A stretch of 64,000 nt of DNA. Origin: Culicoidibacter larvae. Its GTDB lineage: Bacteria > Bacillota_I > Bacilli_A > Culicoidibacterales > Culicoidibacteraceae. Positions 36,347 through 44,313 of the stretch are shown here, piece by piece (positions within the stretch are counted from its first letter, which is position 1; each line of letters starts with the position of its first letter). The DNA is taken from NCBI RefSeq assembly GCF_005771635.1, contig NZ_VBWP01000001.1, forward strand, positions 408,683-472,682, written 5' to 3'. A model generated the notes under the pieces. That model was not told where the DNA came from. It made no database searches and saw nothing but the letters and a program-made list of their open reading frames with translations. A program made the position numbers and the translations under genes.

Positions 36347-37144
36347 GTGGCAGCAGAATCACAATCATTGATGAATAAACTGGAACAGGCAGTGTTAAAG
36401 AAAGTTGATTTGGCGGATAAAAGTCCGTCACGCTATTTTGTGCGTGCGATGCTGGCAACGGCATTTTTAACTTTGGCAACGAATATGGCATTTATGGTCG
36501 GCGAGAAAGTGAACCATGTTGATCCAACCCATTCGCTAGGGAAATTAATGTATGCTTTGTTCTTTGGTTGGGCCTTAGTTATGATTTTGTTTATGAATTC
36601 AGAGCTGTTTACTTCTAATGCGATGTACTTTTCGGCAAAGCTGACGCGTAAGGTTGTTAAACCGAGCAAGGCGGCGAAAGTGTTGGTGCTTTGCTATATC
36701 GGGAACTTTGTTGGTGCAATAGCGATGTCGGCATTGATTGTATATTCTGGTACATGGGGCGAAAGTATCGGCGAATTTGCTACTAGTGCAGTGGCGGCGA
36801 AGCTTGCTAAGCCACCAATGGATATTTTCCTCCAAGGGATTATTGCTAACTTTGTAGTAAACACAGCGGTTATCGTGTCGCTGAATTTGAAAGATGATAT
36901 GGCGAAAGTGACTTCATTAGTATTTATCGTATTCATCTTCGCATTATTTGGTTCTGAGCACGTTATCGCTAACTTTTCAGCGTTCTCAACCGTGTTCTTT
37001 GCTAATAACTTTGCCGGTTTTGATTTGATGGCACTGCTGTCTAACTTCTTGTTTGCCACTCTTGGTAATATAGTAGGTGGTGGCTTGTTGATTGGTGTCG
37101 TTTACGTCTGGTTGAATAAGGGCGATTTTAAGTATAAAGATTAA
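36347..37144 (+). CDS. Formate/nitrite transporter family channel
   Basis: The 265-residue protein has six membrane helices typical of FocA/NirC pentameric channels. Conserved segments are ELFTSNAMYF (loop after helix 2), GNFVGAIAMSAL, LQGIIANFVVNTAVI and GSEHVIANF, with the histidine that gates anion passage in SEHVIAN. The likely cargo is formate from mixed-acid fermentation, or nitrite. The GTG start (36347) is supported by AGGGAGG 9 nt upstream; an ATG at 36341 is followed at once by a stop. It is transcribed alone. Confidence 0.9.
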   Translation: MAAESQSLMNKLEQAVLKKVDLADKSPSRYFVRAMLATAFLTLATNMAFMVGEKVNHVDPTHSLGKLMYALFFGWALVMILFMNSELFTSNAMYFSAKLTRKVVKPSKAAKVLVLCYIGNFVGAIAMSALIVYSGTWGESIGEFATSAVAAKLAKPPMDIFLQGIIANFVVNTAVIVSLNLKDDMAKVTSLVFIVFIFALFGSEHVIANFSAFSTVFFANNFAGFDLMALLSNFLFATLGNIVGGGLLIGVVYVWLNKGDFKYKD

Positions 37145-37173
37145 AAAGAGTTGAGCTGACCTCAGCTCTTTTT
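37144..37173 (+). terminator. Terminator after the FNT channel
   Basis: AAAAAGAGTTGAG / CTCAGCTCTTTTT with a short loop (one wobble). Confidence 0.85.
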
Positions 37174-37195
37174 CTGAATTTTCAAAAGGGAGAAC

Positions 37196-37438
37196 ATGCA
37201 AATGATTATTTGGCTGGCTGTGAGTTTAATGCTGGTTCTGTTACTAGTGGAACTAGTGCGTTGTTTTATTACGGTTGAACCGTTTATTTTTTGGCGTGAT
37301 AATCAGAAGGTGTCGTTTCGCAGGAACATGAAGCTTGGGAAGAATCGGCTGATGTATCGAATTGTGTTGGTAATATGTTTTGTAGCAATATCCGGGTTTC
37401 TGGTGTTTGCGGTTTATACTATTTTAGGAGGTAACTAA
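37196..37438 (+). CDS. Small two-helix membrane protein
   Basis: The 80 residues contain two hydrophobic helices (~3-24 and ~54-76) separated by a basic loop (KVSFRRNMKLGKNR). No family is recognised. AAGGGAGA precedes the ATG. The downstream deaminase starts 2 nt after its stop, with the deaminase ribosome binding site (AGGAGGT) inside this gene, so the two are coupled. Confidence 0.6.
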   Translation: MQMIIWLAVSLMLVLLLVELVRCFITVEPFIFWRDNQKVSFRRNMKLGKNRLMYRIVLVICFVAISGFLVFAVYTILGGN

Positions 37439-37440
37439 TT

Positions 37441-37893
37441 ATGGATGAACAATTTATGAGTGAGGCACTGGAGGCAGCGCGCGAGGCGCGCGCTGCCGGG
37501 AATGAACCGTTCGGTGCCATCTTGGTGAAAGATGGCGCGGTGGTTATGCGGGCTGCCAACAATATTTTTAGCAATAGCGATCCGACTCGCCATGCGGAGT
37601 TGAGCTTGATCAGTGATTATTGTAGTGAAAATGATATCTTCGATTTGTCGGAATATACCCTATATACAAGTTGCGAGCCTTGTGTGATGTGCAGCGGCGC
37701 GATGGTTTGGTCGAGTTTGGGCAAGCTAGTATATAGTGTGTCACATGCGCAATTGGCAGAAATTGCCGGCAGCAACATTATGATTAGTTGCGAAGAGGTT
37801 TTTGCTAAGAGCCCGCACCAGCCGCAAGTGGTTGGTAAGGTTTTAAATGAGGAAGGACTTGAAATATTTGCCGGATATACTTTTGGTGAATAA
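37441..37893 (+). CDS. Nucleoside/base deaminase (cytidine-deaminase fold)
   Basis: The 150-residue protein has the zinc-site motifs HAELSLI (His and catalytic Glu, ~57) and TSCEPCVMCSGAM (two Cys, ~82-92) of the CDA superfamily. The segment PFGAILVKDGAVV, the PTRHAE spacing and the C-terminal part are closer to guanine deaminase (GuaD) and other free nucleoside deaminases than to TadA. A role in purine salvage is likely; a tRNA adenosine deaminase role cannot be fully ruled out. Confidence 0.8.
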   Translation: MDEQFMSEALEAAREARAAGNEPFGAILVKDGAVVMRAANNIFSNSDPTRHAELSLISDYCSENDIFDLSEYTLYTSCEPCVMCSGAMVWSSLGKLVYSVSHAQLAEIAGSNIMISCEEVFAKSPHQPQVVGKVLNEEGLEIFAGYTFGE

Positions 37894-37899
37894 AATTTG

Positions 37900-37930
37900 A
37901 AAAGCACCCCAGCCAATCTGGGGTGCTTTT
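37900..37930 (+). terminator. Terminator after the deaminase
   Basis: AAAAGCACCCCAG / CTGGGGTGCTTTT around a 5-nt loop. Confidence 0.95.
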
Positions 37931-38033
37931 CTTGTTTCGACAGATGCGGCGAAACGATTTATCTAAATGGCATCAAACTTGGCGGTGTTATTTTTGATAA
38001 GGGTATGCAGCAGTTTCTATTTTGAGGTTGAAG

Positions 38034-38079
38034 TGGTATAATCAGCTTTAGTTATCTAAAGCTGATTATTTATTTTTTT
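38034..38079 (+). promoter_or_regulatory. Promoter embedded in a terminator-like palindrome before yaiI
   Basis: TGGTATAAT (-10 at 38037-38042) overlaps the left arm of a 14-bp perfect stem ATAATCAGCTTTAG / CTAAAGCTGATTAT (38038-38069), which is followed by a T-rich run. The ~100 nt upstream of it hold nothing else that I can see. Confidence 0.6.
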
Positions 38080-38097
38080 CCAAAAGGAGGTGCACAG

Positions 38098-38538
38098 ATG
38101 AAGGTGTTTATTGATGCTGATGGTTGTCCGGTTGTGGATGAGGCAGTGGCGGCGGCTAAGAAATTTCAGGTGGAGTGCATTATTCTTTGTGATACCTCTC
38201 ATATATTTGAAAAGGATGGGGCGCGGACAATTACCGTTTCAAAGGGTGCCGACAGTGTTGATTATGCTTTGGTGAATATGGTGGCTCCGGGCGATGTGAT
38301 TGTGACTCAGGATTATGGTTTGGCGGCAATGTGTTTGGCCAAGCGCGGGGTGCCAATCAGCCAGGATGGTATGGTTTATAGTGATGCCAATATTGATTCT
38401 TTATTGCAGGCGCGGTATACGGCCAAGAAAATTCGGATGAGCGGTGGTAGGTTGCGTGGTCCGGCGAAGCGAAGCAAGGAGCAGGATGAGGCCTTTGTTG
38501 TTTCATTAACTAAAATTTTGTTAGGAGCAAGTGTATGA
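38098..38538 (+). CDS. YaiI/YqxD family protein (DUF188)
   Basis: The 146-residue protein begins MKVFIDADGCPVVDEAV and has VSKGADSVDYAL, VTQDYGLA and a C-terminal GGRLRGPAKRS segment, all characteristic of DUF188. The conserved aspartates resemble PIN/NYN-type nuclease sites, so an RNA-processing activity is possible, but none is established. AAAAGGAGGTG precedes the ATG. It overlaps ywbE by 4 nt (ATGA). Confidence 0.92.
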   Translation: MKVFIDADGCPVVDEAVAAAKKFQVECIILCDTSHIFEKDGARTITVSKGADSVDYALVNMVAPGDVIVTQDYGLAAMCLAKRGVPISQDGMVYSDANIDSLLQARYTAKKIRMSGGRLRGPAKRSKEQDEAFVVSLTKILLGASV

Positions 38539-38732
38539 ATGGACAGAATCGCAGCGATATTAAAATCGGTGCAACAGTAGATATAGTTTTGAAGCTTGAT
38601 CAACGCAGCGGTAAACTTACCCGCGGTCAAGTGGCGCAGATTTTGACCAAGAGCGGGTTTCATCCGCATGGAATTAAGGTGCGTTTGGCTGATGGTCAGG
38701 TTGGCCGCGTGCAGGCGATTATTCAGGATTAA
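38535..38732 (+). CDS. YwbE family protein (DUF2196)
   Basis: The 65-residue protein matches YwbE along its whole length: RSDIKIGATVDIVLKLDQRS, GKLTRGQVAQILT, HPHGIKVRL and GRVQAI. It is probably a small beta-barrel nucleic-acid-associated protein, though its function is unknown. Its start overlaps the preceding stop (ATGA), so it is translationally coupled to the DUF188 gene. Confidence 0.9.
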   Translation: MNGQNRSDIKIGATVDIVLKLDQRSGKLTRGQVAQILTKSGFHPHGIKVRLADGQVGRVQAIIQD

Positions 38733-38740
38733 TATGGTTG

Positions 38741-38770
38741 AAACAGAGAAACTTTGTTTCTCTGTTTTTT
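38741..38770 (+). terminator. Terminator after ywbE
   Basis: AACAGAGAAAC / GTTTCTCTGTT with a very small loop and a T-run; the next promoter (-35 TTGTTT 38754, -10 TATAAT 38776) starts inside it. Confidence 0.85.
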
Positions 38771-38781
38771 ATTGGTATAAT
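38754..38781 (+). promoter_or_regulatory. Promoter of the first triplet gene
   Basis: TTGTTT, 16 bp, TGGTATAAT. Confidence 0.55.
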
Positions 38782-38819
38782 ATAAGGGTAAGAAACTTAG
38801 ATTGAATGAGGTGCAATTC

Positions 38820-39314
38820 ATGAGTAAATCAAGATGGTATTTAATTATTGCCGGTGCCGGATTTTTTGGTACCGCGATTGCGATTTTGGCATCGGTTTGG
38901 AATATTGCCGGTTGGGGACATTTGTTGTTGGAAATTCCGATAGTGGTAATGGTTGCGGCACTGGCAGTTTATGTGATGGAACGGCGTCATGAAAAACGTA
39001 CATTAAAAAATGCGGATACCAAAGTGCTGGCTGAGATTGTTGCGATTCGTCCGCAAACAAAATTAACCGGGCGAGTACTTGAGTTAGTTCTGAAAATTCC
39101 GGTTGATGGCCGGGTTGTAGAAAAAGGCTACGCAGGAAACTGGCTCGGCGACGAGGGCAGTTTCCGGGAGTTTTGCAATCAATATTACGCCGGGGAAAAG
39201 ATCGAGGTGTTCATCAGCTTAATGGATGGTTCGGCAATTGTATTGGCTGATAATCAATTGGTGATGAATAATAAAAATGCTGAATTGATTAAGGCGGCAT
39301 TGGTTGAGGATTGA
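38820..39314 (+). CDS. Small two-helix membrane protein, triplet member 1
   Basis: The 164-residue protein has two N-terminal membrane helices (~7-27 and ~36-56), then a soluble ~100-residue domain. The domain reads roughly VLELVLKIPVDGRVVEKGY, FCNQYYAGEKIEVFI and AIVLADNQLVMNN. It is a clear paralogue of the gene at 39884 (PVHGQLVEKGY, ILAENDLVLS). GAGGTG at 38808-38813 supports ATG 38820 over TTG 38802. I recognise no family; the domain may resemble small beta-barrel (DUF3592-like) folds, which is only an impression. Confidence 0.6.
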   Translation: MSKSRWYLIIAGAGFFGTAIAILASVWNIAGWGHLLLEIPIVVMVAALAVYVMERRHEKRTLKNADTKVLAEIVAIRPQTKLTGRVLELVLKIPVDGRVVEKGYAGNWLGDEGSFREFCNQYYAGEKIEVFISLMDGSAIVLADNQLVMNNKNAELIKAALVED

Positions 39315-39335
39315 TTTTACTCTGAAATTGGCCTG

Positions 39336-39344
39336 TGGTATAAT
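39336..39344 (+). promoter_or_regulatory. Extended -10 promoter of triplet gene 2
   Basis: TGGTATAAT 33 nt before ATG 39377. Confidence 0.55.
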
Positions 39345-39376
39345 AAGCAGAGATATTTTCTAGGGAGTTTTGATGC

Positions 39377-39826
39377 ATGCATAAGGGACGTTTTGTAATG
39401 TCGATAGTAATAACCGTGTTGCTGGTTATTTTATTGGGTATTGCAGTTTATAACATGATGATTGGCAATGAAATGATTTTATTCAGTTTGCCTTCGATTT
39501 TTTTAATTACTTTGGCTTTGTCGGCTAATATTGGCTTTAACTTTGGGCCAATGATTCGTGAAAGACAAAAAGTTGATTTAAGTGTAACCGGGGTTCGTGC
39601 AGTAGCATATGTTCAAGGATATAAGGTTGAACGCTTGTGGGCGAACAAGACCGTAAATGTGCGAGTTACGGTTGAGGTAGAGTTGCCGCTTGGTGGTAAG
39701 GCAACCACTAAAGTTGTGATGCAAGTTCATGTACATGATTTAGCTAAGTTTGAACCGGGCGCACCACTGCATATTATTTATGATCCAGAGACATTAAAAG
39801 CAGTTGCTGATGATATTACATTTTAA
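39377..39826 (+). CDS. Small two-helix membrane protein, triplet member 2
   Basis: The 149-residue protein has two N-terminal membrane helices (~8-27 and ~33-52) and a soluble domain: VTVEVELPLGGKATTKVVM, KFEPGAPLHIIYDPETL. The domain pattern (a hydrophobic strand pair, a 'PL.G' turn, then 'F.PG.PL.I.YDPE') parallels the flanking two genes but is more divergent, and it lacks the VEKGY motif. TAGGGAG precedes the ATG. No function is known. Confidence 0.55.
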   Translation: MHKGRFVMSIVITVLLVILLGIAVYNMMIGNEMILFSLPSIFLITLALSANIGFNFGPMIRERQKVDLSVTGVRAVAYVQGYKVERLWANKTVNVRVTVEVELPLGGKATTKVVMQVHVHDLAKFEPGAPLHIIYDPETLKAVADDITF

Positions 39827-39829
39827 CTG

Positions 39830-39859
39830 AAACAGTTGAGCATACTTGCCCAACTGTTT
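39830..39859 (+). terminator. Hairpin between triplet genes 2 and 3
   Basis: AAACAGTTG / CAACTGTTT with a 12-nt loop; no long T-run, so it may attenuate expression of the third gene. Confidence 0.55.
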
Positions 39860-39883
39860 ATTCATTTTAGGGGAGTTGTTATC

Positions 39884-40381
39884 ATGAAAAATAATACAAA
39901 GGCAAATTTGATGATTTTGACAGGGATTTTAGCATTAGCCAGTACGCTTATTTTGCTGCCATATGCAACGGAAGGGCAGAATTTGCTGTGGTTTTTGATG
40001 AGTGCCATTATTTTGTTGATAGCGATTTTTGCTTTAGTGCTGTTACATCGCCAAGCTAAGACGCAAGTGACTGCTTGCGATACCGAGGTTGTGGCAACGG
40101 TGAAATGGTGGGAAACCGGGAGCGGTAACGAAGGGAATGGTGTTACCTTAATGATGGTGCTTGATGTACCGGTGCATGGGCAGTTAGTTGAAAAAGGCTA
40201 CATACAGCGTGGTGGAATCGGTATTGCTGAATTAACTCAGTTTTTAGACAGATATCCTTTTGGTGCTGCTCTGCCGGTAAAGATAAATCCGGATAATCTG
40301 GCGACTATTATTTTGGCAGAAAATGATTTGGTGCTTTCAGATCAAGGGGAAGCTTTAATCAAAAAACGGATGAATAAGTAA
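39884..40381 (+). CDS. Small two-helix membrane protein, triplet member 3
   Basis: The 165-residue protein has the same plan as the two genes before it: two membrane helices (~8-26 and ~33-53) and a soluble domain with LMMVLDVPVHGQLVEKGY, FLDRYPFGAALPVKI and ILAENDLVLSDQGEALIKK. It aligns over the whole soluble part with member 1. An upstream in-frame ATG (39836) lies in the preceding hairpin, and AGGGGAG at 39869-39875 fits ATG 39884. Function unknown. Confidence 0.6.
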   Translation: MKNNTKANLMILTGILALASTLILLPYATEGQNLLWFLMSAIILLIAIFALVLLHRQAKTQVTACDTEVVATVKWWETGSGNEGNGVTLMMVLDVPVHGQLVEKGYIQRGGIGIAELTQFLDRYPFGAALPVKINPDNLATIILAENDLVLSDQGEALIKKRMNK

Positions 40382-40401
40382 TTGCTTTTGGGTAGAAATT
40401 G

Positions 40402-40440
40402 AAAGGCAAGCGGAGTTTAGCTCCGCTTGCCTTTTTCTTT
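40402..40440 (+). terminator. Terminator after the triplet
   Basis: AAAGGCAAGCGGAG / CTCCGCTTGCCTTT, TTTAG loop, T-rich tail. Confidence 0.95.
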
Positions 40441-40451
40441 TTTCACGTAAG

Positions 40452-40460
40452 TGGTATACT
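40452..40460 (+). promoter_or_regulatory. Extended -10 promoter of the esterase gene
   Basis: TGGTATACT, 19 nt before the start codon. Confidence 0.5.
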
Positions 40461-40478
40461 AAAAATGAGGTGGTTTTG

Positions 40479-41306
40479 ATGGCTAGAATTACATGTGAAT
40501 TTTTCTCGGATGTACTGGGAATTTCAACGTCGATGACGGTGTTGTTGCCGGAAGCGGGTAAGCATCGAATTGGTATGGCGGGTAGCGTTGAGCGGGAAAC
40601 GTATCCGGTTTTGTATTTGCTCCATGGGTTGTCGGATGATGATAGTACTTGGACACGGCGGAGTGCGATTGAACGTTATGTTGCGAAGCTTGGATTGATT
40701 GTGGTGATGCCTAATGGCTATCGCGGCTTTTATACTAATATGCAGAATGGTTATCGATATTGGGATTATATTGCTCATGAGGTTCCAAAGATTGCCGAAC
40801 ACTATTTTCCGATTAGTAAGAAGCGGAGCGAGACATTTGTTGCCGGTTTGTCGATGGGCGGTTATGGCGCGATGAAGCTGGCTCTGAATTTCCCGGAGCG
40901 TTTTGCGGCGGCAGCGAGTTTTTCCGGTGCTTTGGATATTGCTGAACATTTGAAGGCAGAGGTGCCGGAAGGCGCTGACCCGGCAGTAGCGGCAATGCTG
41001 CAAGCGTTGCGGCAGGAGCAGATGAATACTTTTGGTAGTTTGGAAGATTTTATTGGTAGTGAAAATGATTTATTTGCCGTGGCCAAATCGAAGACGATGA
41101 GCGCTGAGTATAAGCCGCGCTTGTATCAGGCTTGCGGAACTGAAGATTTTCTTTATCAACAAAATATTAATTTCCGTGACTTTATTATCAATGAAACGGA
41201 CTTGAATGTATTGTATGATGAGGGACCGGGCGCACATACTTGGGAGTACTGGGATGTACAGGTGCAGAAAGCACTGCAATTTTTCATGGGAGAACCTTGG
41301 AAATAA
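40479..41306 (+). CDS. Alpha/beta-hydrolase esterase (EstA/tributyrin esterase type)
   Basis: The 275-residue cytosolic protein has the PF00756 esterase fold: [17 protein letters not shown] (oxyanion region), nucleophile in [13 protein letters not shown] (Ser ~125), an acidic residue in ACGTEDFLY and the histidine in [11 protein letters not shown]. This resembles lactococcal EstA and S-formylglutathione-hydrolase-like acyl esterases. No signal peptide is present. GAGGTGG at 40466-40472 supports ATG 40479 over GTG 40470. The natural substrate is unknown (short-chain acyl or acetylated sugars). Confidence 0.88.
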   Translation: MARITCEFFSDVLGISTSMTVLLPEAGKHRIGMAGSVERETYPVLYLLHGLSDDDSTWTRRSAIERYVAKLGLIVVMPNGYRGFYTNMQNGYRYWDYIAHEVPKIAEHYFPISKKRSETFVAGLSMGGYGAMKLALNFPERFAAAASFSGALDIAEHLKAEVPEGADPAVAAMLQALRQEQMNTFGSLEDFIGSENDLFAVAKSKTMSAEYKPRLYQACGTEDFLYQQNINFRDFIINETDLNVLYDEGPGAHTWEYWDVQVQKALQFFMGEPWK

Positions 41307-41374
41307 GCGAGCGCTTTGCGTGTTGTAATTGTGATGTTGGAGTATACTTAATAGTGAAGAAAGAAGGAATGGAT

Positions 41375-41848
41375 ATGTCTATATATGATTTTACAGTAAA
41401 AGATTCGGCAGGACATGATGTGAGTCTTGCTGATTATAAAGGTAAAGTAGTATTGATTGTTAATACTGCCAGCAAGTGTGGTTTTACGCCGCAATTTGAC
41501 GGACTTGAAAAACTATATGAAACATATAAAGATCAGGGGTTGGAAATTCTGGGGTTTCCATGTAATCAATTTAAAAATCAGGATCCTGGAACCAATGAAG
41601 AAATTGAATCATTTTGCAAACTGAATTATGGAGTAACTTTTAAGATGTTTGCTAAAATTGATGTCAATGGTGATGATGCCGATCCGCTTTATAAGTATCT
41701 GACTAAAGAAAAAGGCGGAATGTTTGGCGGAGCAATTAAATGGAACTTTACTAAGTTTTTAATTGACCGCAATGGTAATGTTGCTGATCGTTTTGCACCA
41801 CAAACTGAGCCGGAAAAAATGACCAAAGATATTGAAAAATTATTGTGA
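41375..41848 (+). CDS. Glutathione peroxidase-family thiol peroxidase
   Basis: The 157-residue protein has the family motifs [13 protein letters not shown] (peroxidatic cysteine, no selenocysteine), [14 protein letters not shown] and [12 protein letters not shown]. In Bacillota such enzymes normally reduce peroxides with thioredoxin or other thiols instead of glutathione. A long in-frame extension reaches into the esterase gene, but AAGAAGG at 41361-41367 places the start at ATG 41375, with a TATACT at 41343-41348 upstream. Confidence 0.93.
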   Translation: MSIYDFTVKDSAGHDVSLADYKGKVVLIVNTASKCGFTPQFDGLEKLYETYKDQGLEILGFPCNQFKNQDPGTNEEIESFCKLNYGVTFKMFAKIDVNGDDADPLYKYLTKEKGGMFGGAIKWNFTKFLIDRNGNVADRFAPQTEPEKMTKDIEKLL

Positions 41849-41858
41849 GAAACTTTTG

Positions 41859-41891
41859 AAAAAGACTTTGCCCTTTGGCAAAGTCTTTTTC
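41859..41891 (+). terminator. Terminator after the peroxidase
   Basis: AAAAAGACTTTGCC / GGCAAAGTCTTTTT with a CTTT loop. Confidence 0.95.
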
Positions 41892-41985
41892 TTATGGGTT
41901 TTTCTCCGAAAGAGATTTCAGAAGCAGATAAATATAAGGGCGATTTTACTATTTTTGAAAGCAGTTTCTAAATTGTCGGGTTTTG

Positions 41986-42032
41986 TTGACTTTGAGTTGG
42001 CGGGCTTTATAATTTTAACTATAACGCGTTAT
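41986..42032 (+). promoter_or_regulatory. Promoter and palindromic operator of the nanE operon
   Basis: TTGACT (41986-41991), 16 bp, TATAAT (42008-42013). Seven nt downstream lies the perfect 12-bp palindrome ATAACGCGTTAT (42021-42032), a likely operator for the RpiR-type regulator encoded at the end of the operon. Confidence 0.65.
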
Positions 42033-42071
42033 GAAATGGTTTGGTAATTTTATAGAAACTGAGGAAATAAT

Positions 42072-42752
42072 ATGTTAGAACAGATTAAGAATAAACTTGT
42101 GGTATCTTGCCAGGCGCTGCCGGAAGAACCGTTGCATTCGAGTCTAATTATGGGGCGAATGGCGTTAGCTGCGGAACTTGGTGGAGCGGCTGGAATCAGA
42201 GCGCAATCGAAGGCTGATATTTTAGAGATTGAGCGGATTTGCAGTTTGCCGGTTATTGGCATTGTAAAACGCAAGTATGAAGATAGTGAGGTCTTTATTA
42301 CCGCTACTGAATTTGAGGTCAATGAATTGTTGGAAACAAACTGTGCCATTATTGCGATGGATGCTACCAAACGTCCGCGACCGAATGGTACGCAACTTGC
42401 TGATTTATTGGCATTAGTTCATGCTGGCGGTCGTCTGGCGATGGCCGATTGTTCAACGTTTGAGGAGTGTTTGGCAGCTCAGGCACTTGGGTTTGATGTG
42501 GTGTCAACAACGTTATGCGGTTATACATCGTATTCTGAGCAGCTTGATGGTCCAAATTTTGCCTTGTTAAAAAGATGCGTTACTGAGTTACAGGTGCCAA
42601 TTATTGCTGAGGGAAAAATTAATACACCAGAGGATTTGCGCAGGGTATATGATGAATGCGGAGTATATAGTGCAGTTGTTGGCGGGGCGATTACCCGACC
42701 ACAGCAGATTACTGCCCGCTTTGTAAAAGTTTTGGAAGGAAGTGAAGACTGA
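42072..42752 (+). CDS. nanE: N-acetylmannosamine-6-phosphate 2-epimerase
   Basis: NanE converts ManNAc-6-P to GlcNAc-6-P. The 226-residue TIM-barrel protein shows VVSCQALPEEPLH at the N-terminus, GAAGIRAQS, VIGIVKR, IIAMDATKRPRP (catalytic Lys), LAMADCSTFEE and IIAEGKINTPEDLRR. It directly precedes a PTS EIIBC gene and an RpiR regulator. This shows that the sugar enters phosphorylated and needs no separate ManNAc kinase. No sialic acid lyase is near, so free ManNAc is the likely substrate. Confidence 0.95.
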   Translation: MLEQIKNKLVVSCQALPEEPLHSSLIMGRMALAAELGGAAGIRAQSKADILEIERICSLPVIGIVKRKYEDSEVFITATEFEVNELLETNCAIIAMDATKRPRPNGTQLADLLALVHAGGRLAMADCSTFEECLAAQALGFDVVSTTLCGYTSYSEQLDGPNFALLKRCVTELQVPIIAEGKINTPEDLRRVYDECGVYSAVVGGAITRPQQITARFVKVLEGSED

Positions 42753-42753
42753 A

Positions 42754-44262
42754 ATGTTTAAGAGTTTTCAAAAAATTGGGAAGGCTTTTATGCTGCCGAT
42801 TGCGATATTGCCGGCAGCAGGGCTTTTATTGGGAATTGGTGGCGCCTTGTCATCAGAAGCATCAGTGCAGTTGTATCCAATTTTAAATAATGACTTATTA
42901 CAGTCAATATTTAAAGTTATGTCAGCAGCCGGGAGCGTTATTTTCGCGAACTTGGCTTTGTTGTTATGTATTGGATTGTGTATTGGTTTAGCTAAAAAAG
43001 ATAAAGGGACCGCAGCGCTTGCCGGGGTTGTTGGTTTTCTTGTTGCTAATGCAACCACAGCTGCTTTAGTATCAATTTTTTCGCCTGAAGGTACGGCGAT
43101 TGATACCGGAGTAATCGGGGCCTTGGTAATTGGTTTAACGGCAGTGTTTTTACATAATCGTTATCATAATATCCAATTGCCACAAGTATTAGGGTTCTTT
43201 GGTGGTTCCCGCTTTGTGCCGATTGTGGTATCCGTAGCTGCAATTGTCATTGGGGTTGCCTTCTATCTTATTTGGCCGCCACTGCAATATGGATTAGTAT
43301 TGATCGGTAACTGGATTGCCAGTATTGGACCTATCGGTACATTCTTCTATGGATTCTTAATGCGTTTATGTGGGGCGGTTGGCTTGCATCATATTATTTA
43401 TCCGATGTTTTGGTACACTGAACTTGGTGGTGTGGAAATTGTTAATGGGATTCAGGTTGTTGGTGCCCAAAAAATCTTTTTCGCCCAACTTGCCGATCCT
43501 AACCACGTTGGCTTGTTCACTGAAGGAACACGATTCTTCGCTGGTCGTTTTTCAACAATGATGTTTGGCTTGCCGGCAGCATGTCTGGCAATGTATAATT
43601 GTGTTACAAGTCCGAACAAGAAAAAATATGCCGGGATATTCCTTGGGGTAGCATTAACTTCATTCATCACAGGCATTACTGAACCTATTGAATTTATGTT
43701 CCTATTTGTCTCACCGGTGCTCTATGTTGTTCATGCTTTTTTAGACGGGGTATCGTTCTTTATTGCTGATATTGTCAACATTGCTATTGGTAATACTTTC
43801 TCTGGCGGTTTAATCGACTTCCTTCTATTTGGAGTCCTGCAAGGGAATGAGAAAACTAACTGGTTGCTACAATTGCCTATTGGGTTGATTTGGGGCGTAT
43901 TGTATTACTTTGTATTCCGTTTTGCAATTACCAAGTTTGATATTAAAACTCCAGGCCGAGATGATGATGAGTTTGAAGATGAGGCTGAGGTTATGAATGA
44001 AGGTGGCGAGAGCGAGCTGGAAGCAGATGCAGTGCAGATTATTGAAGCGCTCGGTGGGGCGGCGAATATCGAAGATGTTGACGCCTGCATTACTCGTCTC
44101 CGAGTGAGTGTCAAGGATAGTTCGTTAGTTAAGAAAGATGGGCTGACTAAGATTGGTGCAACTGCTGTCTTGGAAGTGAAAGGTGGCATTCAGGCAATTT
44201 ACGGCGCTAAAGCTGTTTTGTATAAGAGTGTTATTAATGACATCTTAGGAGTAACGGATTAA
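42754..44262 (+). CDS. PTS EIIBC of the glucose/N-acetylglucosamine family, probable ManNAc permease
   Basis: The 502-residue protein has a ~390-residue EIIC domain (FKSFQKIGKAFMLPIAILPA at the start, GITEPIEFMFLF late) and a C-terminal EIIB domain (~430-500) whose phospho-cysteine is in DVDACITRLR (~445). No EIIA domain is present, so a general glucose-type IIA must supply phosphate. An in-frame GTG at 42742 sits too close to the GGAAGGA site; ATG 42754, 1 nt after the nanE stop, is preferred. Coupling to nanE suggests ManNAc as cargo; GlcNAc or MurNAc are alternatives. Confidence 0.88.
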   Translation: MFKSFQKIGKAFMLPIAILPAAGLLLGIGGALSSEASVQLYPILNNDLLQSIFKVMSAAGSVIFANLALLLCIGLCIGLAKKDKGTAALAGVVGFLVANATTAALVSIFSPEGTAIDTGVIGALVIGLTAVFLHNRYHNIQLPQVLGFFGGSRFVPIVVSVAAIVIGVAFYLIWPPLQYGLVLIGNWIASIGPIGTFFYGFLMRLCGAVGLHHIIYPMFWYTELGGVEIVNGIQVVGAQKIFFAQLADPNHVGLFTEGTRFFAGRFSTMMFGLPAACLAMYNCVTSPNKKKYAGIFLGVALTSFITGITEPIEFMFLFVSPVLYVVHAFLDGVSFFIADIVNIAIGNTFSGGLIDFLLFGVLQGNEKTNWLLQLPIGLIWGVLYYFVFRFAITKFDIKTPGRDDDEFEDEAEVMNEGGESELEADAVQIIEALGGAANIEDVDACITRLRVSVKDSSLVKKDGLTKIGATAVLEVKGGIQAIYGAKAVLYKSVINDILGVTD

Positions 44263-44268
44263 TAAACA

Positions 44269-44289
44269 GGGAGACTGTATAAGTCTCCC
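44269..44289 (+). terminator. Intra-operon hairpin between the PTS gene and the regulator
   Basis: The perfect stem GGGAGACT / AGTCTCCC has a 5-nt loop and no T-run. It probably protects the upstream mRNA or partly reduces regulator expression. Confidence 0.5.
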
Positions 44290-44313
44290 GCTTAAGGTTT
44301 TGGTGGTGAAAAA

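Noticed and set aside
41240..41374. Fusion of an esterase tail to the glutathione peroxidase
   Set aside because: The extension merely reads through the esterase 3' end in another frame; the peroxidase has its own ribosome site and -10 box.
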